A DNA stretch of 14,414 nucleotides from JAADGZ01 sp964596835 (lineage in GTDB: Bacteria; Pseudomonadota; Gammaproteobacteria; UBA6429; Thiohalophilaceae), in assembly GCA_964596835.1 (NCBI GenBank), contig CAZQVV010000069.1, positions 1 to 14,414 of the forward strand. The letters are read 5' to 3'. Below are positions 1 through 7,293 of this stretch, one piece after another; within the stretch, counting starts at the first letter, position 1; each line of letters starts with the position of its first letter. The notes beneath the pieces were generated by a model. It was not told the DNA's origin, did not search any database, and worked only from the letters and a program-made list of their open reading frames with translations. The position numbers and the translations under genes are program-made.

Positions 1-26
1 CCCCTGAATGTGGTCCCCTGAATGTG
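1..26. repeat. Tandem direct repeat at window edge, origin unknown
   Basis: The 12-base word CCCCTGAATGTG occurs at 1-12 and again at 15-26, a 14-base period. A related word, GTCCCC, recurs at 98-103 inside a small 7-bp hairpin (arms 94-100 and 108-114). The rest of 27-194 shows no gene, no convincing terminator and no other repeat. This could be the end of a mobile element that continues outside the window, but no transposase or inverted end is visible, so this is only a guess. Confidence 0.35.
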
Positions 27-194
27 TAAGGGCATAGATAGCCCCGGGAGATTTTATAGTGGAAAATGCAAGCGATTGATTACACAAGGATTTTTATGTC
101 CCCTAAAGACATAATGTAACATCTCCAGTCTGTCATTATGGTTTTAAAAATGATGGGTTTTGGCAATCGAACAGCCTCCCCGTTCTTTTTTGTG

Positions 195-635
195 TCAGTA
201 GGATTCTTCCCAGCTAATGTAGTGTTCCAAATGGTCGATTTTCGACCTTTGCGCGACGATAATTTCCTTGACGACATCCCCCATGGCAATCAAACCCAGC
301 ACTTTTTCATTGTCAACCACCGGTAGATGGCGTATGTGGTGCTTGCTCATAATGGAGAGACAGACTTCAACATCCTCATCAGGAAAGGTGTAGTAGACCT
401 GACGGGTCATCAATGCTTTTACTTTTGTTTCCCTTGCTGGCAGATCATTGAGAATCACTTTCCGCGCACAGTCACGTTCGGAAAGCATGCCGATCAGCCG
501 TTCCTCCAGCAACACCGGCAATGCGCCAATGCCTTTTTCGTCCATTATTTTCATGGCGTCAAATACGCTGTCATCCGGATGTACGTTCCAGACTTTATTA
601 CCTTTTATCTGTAGCAGTTTTCCAACATTGATCAT
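195..635 (-). CDS. Two-CBS-domain protein
   Basis: This is a 146-residue soluble protein made almost entirely of a pair of CBS domains, at about residues 8-65 and 75-130. The segments GIGALPVL...LIGMLSERDCARKV and HIRHLPVVDNEKVLGLIAMGDVVKEII are the usual CBS core strands and helix. CBS pairs generally bind adenosyl nucleotides such as AMP, ATP or SAM and act as energy or ligand sensors. There is no attached enzyme or transporter domain, so the partner cannot be named. The ATG start is supported by AAGGAG seven bases upstream (643-648). The gene stands alone, downstream of the Sel1-repeat gene on the same strand but separated from it by the MITE-like element. Stand-alone CBS proteins of this size are common, so the family call is firm and the function is open. 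Confidence 0.9.
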   Translation of the reverse strand: MINVGKLLQIKGNKVWNVHPDDSVFDAMKIMDEKGIGALPVLLEERLIGMLSERDCARKVILNDLPARETKVKALMTRQVYYTFPDEDVEVCLSIMSKHHIRHLPVVDNEKVLGLIAMGDVVKEIIVAQRSKIDHLEHYISWEESY

Positions 636-757
636 GGCTTATCTCCTTCAGATTGTCCTGACTTCACTCATAACACATCCCGATAGGAAAAACAGAATAA
701 AAACCTGACTTGAGAGACGCAGGCGGCGCAAGACAGACTTGGCAAGCCTGCAGCATC

Positions 758-986
758 TGCTTAACGCTGAGGTGTCCCCACGAATATTTTTTTAAAACCA
801 AACGCTTATCTGTCCGCCAATGAACGCGAATAGATGCCAATAAGGGCAAAAGCATGGATGGTTGTATTCTGTGCATTAGGCACATCAACATAAAATATTG
901 GCGTTTATTCGCGTTCATTGGCGGATATTTCTTTTATCTGTTTCAAGGTTAAACATTATTTTGTGGGGATACCTCAGTGCTTAACG
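758..986. mobile_element. MITE-like element with IS10-type ends and 9-bp target duplication
   Basis: The 9-mer TGCTTAACG is present at 758-766 and 978-986 and brackets a 211-bp segment, 767-977. The segment ends are inverted: left CTGAGGTGTCCCCAC (767-781) against right GTGGGGATACCTCAG (963-977), 14 of 15 matching and 16 of 18 if extended. As I recall, Tn10/IS10 ends begin CTGAGAGATCCCC, duplicate 9 bp and prefer NGCTNAGCN targets. TGCTTAACG fits that target at five of six specified positions. There is no transposase, so this is a non-autonomous IS4-superfamily (IS10-like) element. It lies about 14 bp past the stop codon of the Sel1-repeat gene and interrupts no visible gene. It accounts for most of the 365-bp gap between the two flanking genes. 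Confidence 0.8.
813..925. repeat. Large palindrome inside the MITE-like element
   Basis: Arms 813-842 and 896-925 are inverted copies. The outer 20 bases, TCCGCCAATGAACGCGAATA, match perfectly, and 28 of 30 match overall, around a spacer of about 53 bp. The same word is familiar as a dispersed repeat in environmental bacterial genomes; that is recall and was not checked here. The palindrome may be the body of the MITE or a separate nested element. As RNA it would form a long hairpin. Confidence 0.75.
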
Positions 987-1000
987 ACTATATTAAAAGT

Positions 1001-1792
1001 CTATCGGCAGTTCGAGATATCCAGGTGCCGGCGATCCAGATTCTGAAGCGCAATATCAGCCTGTCTAAAGCCATTAGACTGGGACCGGAACCACCAGCGT
1101 GCAGCTTCACAGTAACTTTGCTTGCCGGCCACGCCATTGGCATACATGGTGCCCAGATTATACTGCGCCAGGGCATCGCCATTGGCGGCTGCCAGCAGCC
1201 ACCAGCGCTTGGCTTCTTTGAAATCGCGGCTCACGCCGTCGGCGCCCGTGGCGTAGATAATACCGAGGTTATACTGGGAATCTGAATTGCCCTTCATGCT
1301 GGACGCCTGCCACCATTTAACAGCTTCGGGGATATTTTTCTTTACGCCCAGGCCCCGCGCATAGGCCAGTCCGAGATTGTACTCGGCCTTACTATCTCCC
1401 AGCTCGGCTGCACGCCGGTACCAGTAAAGTGCTTTATAGCGGTCATTACTGGCAATCTTATACAGCATACCCAGAAAAAACTGTGCTTTGCTGTTGCCAT
1501 CTTGCGCCAGCGGCAGCCAGATTCTTTCCGCGCGATAGAAATCCTTGCTCTTAAAAGCCTCCACGCCCTGTATCAACGCATGCTTGGCAAAAACAGCCCG
1601 CTGGCCCATGCTGAGCAGGGCTGAATTCGACACCTTACCGGAAGGGGCATCGGTTTCGCTCACCAAACGTGCATGGGCCGAAGATATAAGCAGCAGAAAG
1701 GTGGCGAACAGGGCGAAAAACAAACACGGGAAGGCTATTCTTTCCGCTTTAAAATGATGAATAAAATATAGATTAAATGATTTCGGCGACAT
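1001..1792 (-). CDS. Exported Sel1-repeat (SLR/TPR-like) protein
   Basis: The 263-residue protein starts with a short positively charged stretch, a hydrophobic core (about residues 19-37, FPCLFFALFATFLLLIS) and an AHA motif near 39-41. This looks like a Sec signal peptide, so the mature protein is probably periplasmic. Residues about 101-245 hold four Sel1-like repeats, each with an A-x-[YF]-x-LG-x-x-Y core followed by a W/Y-rich helix (AQFFLGMLY, AEYNLGLAY, SQYNLGIIY, AQYNLGTMY). Sel1 repeats are scaffolds for protein-protein contacts; no enzyme domain is present. GGAGA at 1799-1803 lies a few bases before the ATG. It follows fba on the same strand after 167 bp and may be a separate unit. 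The specific role and partners are unknown. Confidence 0.88.
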   Translation of the reverse strand: MSPKSFNLYFIHHFKAERIAFPCLFFALFATFLLLISSAHARLVSETDAPSGKVSNSALLSMGQRAVFAKHALIQGVEAFKSKDFYRAERIWLPLAQDGNSKAQFFLGMLYKIASNDRYKALYWYRRAAELGDSKAEYNLGLAYARGLGVKKNIPEAVKWWQASSMKGNSDSQYNLGIIYATGADGVSRDFKEAKRWWLLAAANGDALAQYNLGTMYANGVAGKQSYCEAARWWFRSQSNGFRQADIALQNLDRRHLDISNCR

Positions 1793-1892
1793 GACATATC
1801 TCCAACACAGCCTGATACTACAGGCGCTCTATATGTTTTAACGTCTTGTCACTGAATGACTTTAGATGTTTTCTTCCTCCTGCCGACTTGAT

Positions 1893-1950
1893 TTTTCAGT
1901 ATTTTGTGCTAACACGTAATGGCTCGACCCATACGTGTCAGGGCTCCCCT
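1893..1950. other. fba-sel1 gap with weak hairpin
   Basis: A small stem pairs ACACGTA with TACGTGT around a loop containing GGCTCGACCC, in the gap after the fba stop. No run of T follows on the minus strand, so it is not a convincing intrinsic terminator for the upstream cluster. It could still mark the 3' end of the transcript. Confidence 0.25.
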
Positions 1951-1959
1951 TTCTGGCAG

Positions 1960-2997
1960 TTACTTGTAAAAGGAAATCATTTTTTCAAGACTGATAGCTT
2001 TGACCTGGTCAGCATGACCTGCCGCACCAAAAGCTTCATAACGCGCCTTGCAGATTTCTATCATGCCCTTGGTGGCTTCCTTGAGGAATTTACGCGGGTC
2101 AAAGTTTGAGGGGTTTTCAGCCAGGTGCCTGCGAACGGAGCCGGTGGAGGCCATGCGCAGATCGGTGTCGATGTTGACCTTACGCACACCATTCTTGATG
2201 CCTTCGGCGATTTCCTCTACCGGGACGCCATAGGTCTGCCCCATGTCACCCCCGTAGGAGTTGATGATCTTCAGCCATTCCTGGGGTACGGAAGAGGAAC
2301 CGTGCATGACCAGATGCGTGTTGGGAATACGCGCATGAATTTCCTTGATGCGATCGATACGCAGGACTTCGCCAGTGGGTTCCCGCGTGAACTTGTAAGC
2401 ACCGTGGGAGGTGCCAATGGCAATCGCCAGGGCGTCCACGCCCGTCTTCTCAACGAAATCGGCCGCTTCTTCCACATCGGTTAGAAGCTGGTCCATGTCC
2501 AGTTTACCTTCGGCGCCATGGCCATCTTCCTCACCCATTTCACCGGTTTCCAGTGAACCCAGGCAACCCAGTTCGCCTTCGACAGACACGCCGCCAGCAT
2601 GCGCCATTTTCACCACTTCGCGCGTCACCTCTACATTATATTCAAATGAGGAGGGTGTCTTCATGTCGGCCATCAGGGAACCATCCATCATCACCGAGCT
2701 GAAACCGGACTGAATCGAACGCAGGCAAACAGCCGGTTCGGAGCCATGATCCTGATGCATGACGACCGGAATATGCGGATACATTTCAATCGCCGCGCTG
2801 ATCAGGTGGCGCAGGAAAGGTTCGCCTGCATAGGATCGCGCCCCCGCCGAACCCTGCATGATAACCGGGCTGTTGGTGGCCTCGGCGGCCTGCATGATAG
2901 CGTGAACCTGCTCCATATTATTAACATTGAACGCAGGCATGCCATAGTTATTTTCTGCGGCATGATCCAGTAATTGGCGCATCGAGATAAGAGCCAT
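1960..2997 (-). CDS. fba: Fructose-bisphosphate aldolase, class II, Calvin-cycle subtype
   Basis: This zinc enzyme reversibly splits fructose 1,6-bisphosphate into DHAP and glyceraldehyde 3-phosphate; the Calvin subtype also handles sedoheptulose 1,7-bisphosphate. At 345 residues it has the usual length. HQDHG (81-85) carries the catalytic Asp83 and zinc ligand His84. GTSHGAYK supplies His198 and VMHGSS His232. NIDTDLR (275-281) is the phosphate-binding segment. The insertion ELGCLGSLETG...GEEDGHGAEG (about 142-164) marks the Calvin-cycle subtype and separates it from E. coli FbaA-type enzymes. The start is fixed by a near-perfect Shine-Dalgarno AAAGGAGGT (3003-3011) five bases before ATG, the strongest in the cluster. 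It is the last gene of tkt-gap-pgk-pyk-fba, 87 bp after pyk. An alternative symbol is cbbA, but no RuBisCO is in view. Confidence 0.97.
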   Translation of the reverse strand: MALISMRQLLDHAAENNYGMPAFNVNNMEQVHAIMQAAEATNSPVIMQGSAGARSYAGEPFLRHLISAAIEMYPHIPVVMHQDHGSEPAVCLRSIQSGFSSVMMDGSLMADMKTPSSFEYNVEVTREVVKMAHAGGVSVEGELGCLGSLETGEMGEEDGHGAEGKLDMDQLLTDVEEAADFVEKTGVDALAIAIGTSHGAYKFTREPTGEVLRIDRIKEIHARIPNTHLVMHGSSSVPQEWLKIINSYGGDMGQTYGVPVEEIAEGIKNGVRKVNIDTDLRMASTGSVRRHLAENPSNFDPRKFLKEATKGMIEICKARYEAFGAAGHADQVKAISLEKMISFYK

Positions 2998-3084
2998 ATT
3001 CGACCTCCTTTCAAAAGTTAGTTTTAAATTGAAAAATAAAAATCGTACTGGTTAAAACCGGGAGTTCATTTATTCATGACCGGG

Positions 3085-4536
3085 TTATTCTGTTCCGTTA
3101 TCCGGTTCAACCATTTCACCCACGCGTACAATCTTCAACGCATTGGTACCGCCCATGACGCCCATCAGATCACCCTTGGTGATAATCACCAGATCACCAT
3201 CGCGCACCGCGCCACGGCGTAACAGCTCGTCCACGGCTTCTTTGTTGATCTCGGCATGATCTTTACTGCTCACTTCAAAACTGACCGGACAAACTCCGCG
3301 ATACAGGGTCACTTTGCGACGTGTTTCGACATGGCTGGTCAGGGCGTAAATTGGAATTCTTGAACTGATGCGCGACATCCACAGGGTTGTAGAACCCGAC
3401 TCGGTCAGGGCCGCAATCGCCTTCACACCCAGGTGGTTGGCGGTATACATGGAAGCCATGGCTATGGCTTCATCCATACGCTGGAAAGTCGTATCGATGC
3501 GGTGATCCGAATGGGTGGCGATACGCTGTTTTTCCGCTTCGCGGCAGACCCGATCCATCGCTGCAATCGCCTTGTCCGGGTATCTACCGGTTGCGGTTTC
3601 AGCCGAAAGCATGACCGCATCGGTGCCATCCAGCACCGCATTGGCCACGTCAAAGACTTCCGCACGGGTCGGAATATGGCTGTGAATCATGGATTCCATC
3701 ATCTGGGTGGCAGTAATCACCACCTTGTTCATGGTCCGTCCCAGGCTAATCAGGTGTTTCTGTACCGGCGGCAGGGCCGCGTCGCCAATTTCCACGCCCA
3801 AATCACCCCGGGCAATCATGATGACATCACTGGCCTCGATAATTTCCTCGACATTCTCCAGCGCATCGGCGCGTTCAATCTTGGCCACGATGCCAGCATG
3901 CCCGCCAGCGGCCTGCATCAATTCACGCGCCTTGTGGATATCATCGGCGCTACGCGGAAAGGATACGGCCAGATAATCCGCCTGCATTTTAGCCGCCAGT
4001 TTGATGTCTTCCCGGTCCTTTTCGGTCAGCGCCGGTGCCGACAGGCCACCGCCCTGGCGATTCAGGCCCTTGCGATTAGACAGTTCGCCCCCGGCCACCA
4101 CCTTGCAGTTGACCGCGGTGCCATCGACATTATCGACCCAGAGCACGATACCGCCATCATCGAGTAGCAGGGTATCGCCCCGCCTGACGTCATCCGGCAA
4201 CGCCTTATAGGAAATACCGACCCGCTCAACCGTACCGGCCTTCGGATCCAGGGCCGTATCAAGCGTAAACGGGGCGCCGTCCTCAAGTTCAACCTTGCCA
4301 TCCTTGAAGCATTCGATGCGTATCTTTGGCCCCTGCAGATCACACAGAACCCCCACCTGGCGGCCATGCGCGCGTGCCCGGTTGCGTAACTGATCTGCCC
4401 GCCCAATATGTTCTTCCGGCGAGCCGTGAGAAAAATTTACCCGCACCACATCCACGCCTGCCTCAATGATCTTATCGAGCATTCTGGCATCGCTGGTTGC
4501 CGGACCTAATGTCGCTATGATTTTAGTTCTACGCAT
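3085..4536 (-). CDS. pyk: Pyruvate kinase
   Basis: It transfers phosphate from phosphoenolpyruvate to ADP, giving ATP and pyruvate. The 483 residues follow the family order: start RRTKIIATLGPA, substrate loop VRVNFSHG (31-38, with Arg32, Asn34 and Ser36), the B domain around 70-170, then KIERADALENVEEI (Lys219, Glu221), IARGDLGVEIG (Asp245) and TATQMMESMI (Thr277). The C-terminal domain runs from about 350 to the end. VSFPRS (191-196) resembles E. coli PykA more than PykF as I recall, which favours an AMP/sugar-phosphate-activated form; this is an inference. The Shine-Dalgarno is weak (a GAGC-like stretch before ATG). It sits 89 bp after pgk and 87 bp before fba on the same strand, so co-transcription is likely. 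All key residues are present. Confidence 0.97.
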   Translation of the reverse strand: MRRTKIIATLGPATSDARMLDKIIEAGVDVVRVNFSHGSPEEHIGRADQLRNRARAHGRQVGVLCDLQGPKIRIECFKDGKVELEDGAPFTLDTALDPKAGTVERVGISYKALPDDVRRGDTLLLDDGGIVLWVDNVDGTAVNCKVVAGGELSNRKGLNRQGGGLSAPALTEKDREDIKLAAKMQADYLAVSFPRSADDIHKARELMQAAGGHAGIVAKIERADALENVEEIIEASDVIMIARGDLGVEIGDAALPPVQKHLISLGRTMNKVVITATQMMESMIHSHIPTRAEVFDVANAVLDGTDAVMLSAETATGRYPDKAIAAMDRVCREAEKQRIATHSDHRIDTTFQRMDEAIAMASMYTANHLGVKAIAALTESGSTTLWMSRISSRIPIYALTSHVETRRKVTLYRGVCPVSFEVSSKDHAEINKEAVDELLRRGAVRDGDLVIITKGDLMGVMGGTNALKIVRVGEMVEPDNGTE

Positions 4537-4625
4537 ATACGCTCAATGACGACGGACAGCAAGCGTTAAACGACTGGTAACAGTCTGATTTTGCTCGTGT
4601 CTCGTCTCTGATTCCTCGTTAGTGT

Positions 4626-5804
4626 TCATTTAGCCCGTTGTTCAAGAATTTCGACAGCGGGCAGTTTTTTGCCTTCGAGGAATTCCAGAAAGGCACCTCC
4701 GCCTGTGGAAATATAGGATATCCGATCAGCAATATTATACTTGTCCACGGCCGCCAGCGTATCACCTCCGCCGGCAATGGAAAAGGCATCGCTCCCGGCA
4801 ATGGCCATGGCAATCGCTTTGGTGCCTTCGCCAAACTGATCAAACTCGAATACGCCTACCGGACCGTTCCAGACAATCGTGCCAGCCTTTTTCAGCACCT
4901 CAGCCAGGGCGCTGGCGGATTCCGGACCGATATCAAAAATCATGTCATCATCATCAACCTCGTCAACTTTTTTCAGCGTGGCTTCCGCCGTTTCAGAAAA
5001 TTCCCTGGCGCAGACCACATCGGTGGGTACCGGAATATCGCCACCTTTTTCCTGCGCGGCAGTCTTCAACTTTTTCGCCGTTTCCACCAGGTTTTCTTCA
5101 TACAGAGACTTGCCGACATTGTGGCCTTCTGCGGCAATAAAGGTATTGGCGATGCCGCCGCCGACGATCAGTTGATCGACAATTTGCGAGAGCGACTCCA
5201 GCACCGTCAGTTTGGTTGAAACCTTGGAACCCCCAACGATAGCCACCATCGGCCGGGCTGGATTATCCAGCGCCTTGCCCAACGCTTCCAGCTCCCCGGC
5301 CAGCAGTGGACCTGCCGCCGCAGTTGGCGCAAATTTGGCTACGCCATAAGTCGATGCCTGGGCGCGATGTGCCGTGCCAAAGGCGTCCATGACATAGACA
5401 TCACACAGGCTGGCGTATTTCTTTGCCAGCGCATCGTCATTTTTCTTCTCGCCCGGATTGAAACGGCAATTCTCCAGCATCACGACATCGCCGTCACCCA
5501 GTGCGGGGGCTTGTTCAAGATAATCCGTGATCAACTTTACGTCCTTACCCAGCGCCTCGCTCAGATAGTTGGCCACCGGCAACAGGGAAAACTCATCAGC
5601 GGGTTCGCCTTCGACCGGCCGCCCCAGGTGGGACATCAACATGACTTTGGCGCCCGCCTCAATACAACGCTCAATTGTAGGCAGGGACGCACGGATGCGC
5701 TTGTCGCTGCTGACTTTGCCCTCCTTGACGGGAACATTGAGATCCTGGCGAATCAGCACGCGCTTGCCGGCCAGATCCAGATCGGTCATTTTGATTACTG
5801 ACAT
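4626..5804 (-). CDS. pgk: Phosphoglycerate kinase
   Basis: It interconverts 1,3-bisphosphoglycerate plus ADP with 3-phosphoglycerate plus ATP. At 392 residues it is a normal bacterial length. The substrate motif is RQDLNVPV (19-26), a conservative variant of RxDFNVP with Arg19, Asp21 and Asn23. SHLGRP follows at 58-63, ENCRFNPGE at 111-119, and AFGTAHRAQAS carries Arg147. The hinge and nucleotide side has GGSKVSTKL (191-199), VWNGPVGVFE (311-320) and the glycine-rich GGGDTLAAV (345-353). The start is ATG preceded by a modest AGGGG. A second in-frame ATG five codons on (MTDLDLAGK) is possible, but the first has the better upstream signal. It lies between gap and pyk. The gap-pgk space holds a repeat hairpin. 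Confidence 0.97.
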   Translation of the reverse strand: MSVIKMTDLDLAGKRVLIRQDLNVPVKEGKVSSDKRIRASLPTIERCIEAGAKVMLMSHLGRPVEGEPADEFSLLPVANYLSEALGKDVKLITDYLEQAPALGDGDVVMLENCRFNPGEKKNDDALAKKYASLCDVYVMDAFGTAHRAQASTYGVAKFAPTAAAGPLLAGELEALGKALDNPARPMVAIVGGSKVSTKLTVLESLSQIVDQLIVGGGIANTFIAAEGHNVGKSLYEENLVETAKKLKTAAQEKGGDIPVPTDVVCAREFSETAEATLKKVDEVDDDDMIFDIGPESASALAEVLKKAGTIVWNGPVGVFEFDQFGEGTKAIAMAIAGSDAFSIAGGGDTLAAVDKYNIADRISYISTGGGAFLEFLEGKKLPAVEILEQRAK

Positions 5805-5887
5805 CGGTAATACCCCTAAAACATTCTTAAAAAAATTATTAGCTAAACGATGGCTTAGATAATAACTCTTCCAAACAGCGGCGAATA

Positions 5888-5950
5888 AACGCGGAGATCG
5901 CAGAGGCGCAGAGAAAATATTAAACTCTGCGTCTTTGCGACCTTTGCGTT
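5888..5950. repeat. CTCTGCG-family hairpin repeat between gap and pgk
   Basis: Left arm 5888-5913 and right arm 5925-5950 are inverted, 21 of 26 matching, and every mismatch is a transition that RNA could tolerate as G-U on one strand. The loop is AAAATATTAAA. The right arm is built of CTCTGCG/CTTTGCG units. Relatives occur at 11718-11753 (single arm) and 13328-13406 (full hairpin). It lies in the 163-bp gap after the gap stop codon and could shape the polycistronic RNA. Confidence 0.8.
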
Positions 5951-5967
5951 AAAAATCCGGCCCCGGA

Positions 5968-6969
5968 TTAATGAGCCGCAACATGTTCTACGAAGCGCAG
6001 CATGTTACAAGTGTAGCCATACTCGTTATCGTACCAGGATACGATCTTGACGAAAGTACTATCCAGCGCGATGCCGGCACCGGCATCAAAGATAGACGAG
6101 GCACTGAAACCACGGAAATCGGTCGATACCACCTTGTCGGTGGTATAGGCCAGCGTGCCTTTCATAGCACCTTCAGAGGCTTCTTTCATGGCGGCGCAGA
6201 TGTCGTCATAAGAGGCTTCTTTTTCCAGTTCGGCCGTTAGATCCACAACCGACACGTCCGAGGTAGGAATGCGGAAAGCCATGCCCGTCAGTTTGCCATT
6301 CAATTCCGGCAGCACCACACCCACGGCTTTAGCCGCACCGGTGGAAGACGGAATAATATTTTCCAGAATGCCACGACCCCCGCGCCAGTCTTTCATGGAC
6401 GGTCCGTCAACGGTTTTCTGGGTTGCGGTGGTAGCATGCACGGTTGTCATCAGACCACGCTTCAGACCCCAGTTGTCATTCAGTACCTTGACGACAGGCG
6501 CCAGGCAATTAGTGGTACAGGAGGCGGCGGAAACAATTGCCTGACCGGCATAGGTTTCATGGTTAACGCTATAGACAAACATCGGGGTGCTGTCCTTGGA
6601 CGGTGCGCTCTGTACTACTTTTTTGGCGCCCGCATCAATATGTTTCTGGCAACCTTCTTGCGTGAGAAAGAAACCCGTACAGTCAATCACGATGTCGGCG
6701 CCCACATCGCCCCATTTCAAATCAGATGGATCACGTTCAGCCGTCAGGCGAATTTTCCTGCCGTCGACTATCATGGCGCCCGCTTCTGAAGAAACGTCGT
6801 GCGCAAAACGACCGTGTACGGAATCATACTTCAGCATATATGCCAGGTAGTCAGCATCAAGCAGATCATTGATGCCGACAATTTCGATGTCATTAAAATC
6901 CTTATATACGGCGCGAAATACCATCCGCCCAATGCGGCCAAAACCATTAATACCAACTTTGATAGTCAT
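5968..6969 (-). CDS. gap: Glyceraldehyde-3-phosphate dehydrogenase, type I, NAD-dependent
   Basis: It oxidises and phosphorylates glyceraldehyde 3-phosphate to 1,3-bisphosphoglycerate with NAD. The 333 residues begin with the Rossmann motif GINGFGRIGR (6-15). Asp35 in GINDLLD fits NAD rather than NADP use. The catalytic site is SAASCTTNC with Cys151, and His178 in TTVHATTATQ. Phosphate-site segments IIPSSTGAAKAVG and WYDNEYGY are intact. The sequence is close to E. coli GapA in the catalytic half. FVYSVNHETY replaces the more usual FVMGVNH, a minor oddity. AGGGGA upstream of ATG serves as Shine-Dalgarno. It is the second gene of the cluster, 324 bp after tkt, with a long repeat in that gap. 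In the Calvin direction the same enzyme runs in reverse. Confidence 0.97.
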   Translation of the reverse strand: MTIKVGINGFGRIGRMVFRAVYKDFNDIEIVGINDLLDADYLAYMLKYDSVHGRFAHDVSSEAGAMIVDGRKIRLTAERDPSDLKWGDVGADIVIDCTGFFLTQEGCQKHIDAGAKKVVQSAPSKDSTPMFVYSVNHETYAGQAIVSAASCTTNCLAPVVKVLNDNWGLKRGLMTTVHATTATQKTVDGPSMKDWRGGRGILENIIPSSTGAAKAVGVVLPELNGKLTGMAFRIPTSDVSVVDLTAELEKEASYDDICAAMKEASEGAMKGTLAYTTDKVVSTDFRGFSASSIFDAGAGIALDSTFVKIVSWYDNEYGYTCNMLRFVEHVAAH

Positions 6970-7293
6970 ATTATTTTTCCCCTGAAAATAATTTATTTAA
7001 AATAATTCAATCACTGCATCTGTCGCCTAAATAGCTGTTCCGAATACCAATGCACTTTAGGAGTTGCCGTTCGTCCTGAGCTTGTCGAAGGAAGCTTGTC
7101 GAAGGAAGCTTGTCGAAGGAAGCTCTTCGGCTTTGCTCAGGAGAGCCTTGTCGAAGGACAGATAGATTAGACACTCCATTTCCACGCTCATGGTTCGACC
7201 CTTCGACGCGGCTCTCCTGAGTGAAATCGAAGGGCTCAGGACTTCACCACGAACGTGGAAATTCACAAGTGATCGGGTATTTGAAACGCTTAT
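6970..7293. other. tkt-gap intergenic space, largely repeat DNA
   Basis: There is no gene in these 324 bases. About 7037-7255 is a composite repeat (listed separately). 6970-7036 is AT-rich and holds the gap ribosome binding site. 7256-7293 is plain sequence next to the tkt stop. A 69-codon open frame through the repeat on the minus strand is a by-product of the repeat. Confidence 0.8.
7037..7255 (+). repeat. Composite dispersed repeat, copy A, with long palindrome
   Basis: It opens with TTCCGAATACC...CTTTAGG (7038-7060), then CCGTTCGTCCTGAGC. Next come three perfect tandem copies of the 14-mer CTTGTCGAAGGAAG (7081-7094, 7095-7108, 7109-7122). The rest is palindromic: CTCAGGAGAGCC (7136-7147) pairs with 7210-7221, GTCCTGAGC (7074-7082) pairs with GCTCAGGAC near 7234-7242, and the outermost CGTTCGT (7068-7074) pairs with ACGAACG (7249-7255). 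Copies B and C are at 11549-11609 and 14317-14414. All three read in the same direction. Confidence 0.82.

Noticed and set aside
664..918. 84-codon minus-strand open frame upstream of the CBS gene
   Set aside because: It starts in the palindrome and runs through the MITE-like ends and across the target duplication. It has no domain and no ribosome binding site.
758..986. Reading the GTGGGGA/TCCCCAC inverted ends as a transcription terminator
   Set aside because: The arms are nearly 200 bp apart and are flanked by an exact 9-bp direct repeat, which fits a transposed element far better than a terminator.
3433..4167. 244-codon open frame antisense to pyk
   Set aside because: It is a shadow of the pyruvate kinase reading frame and has no recognisable domain.
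7069..7122. CRISPR-like array of 14-mers
   Set aside because: The units are only 14 bp, directly adjacent with no spacers, and belong to a dispersed repeat present elsewhere in the window; no cas gene is near.
7057..7266. 69-codon minus-strand open frame ending FDKLRTNGNS
   Set aside because: It lies entirely in the composite repeat. The FDKLRTNG tail is simply the translation of the GTTCGTCCTGAGCTTGTCGAA word and there is no ribosome binding site.
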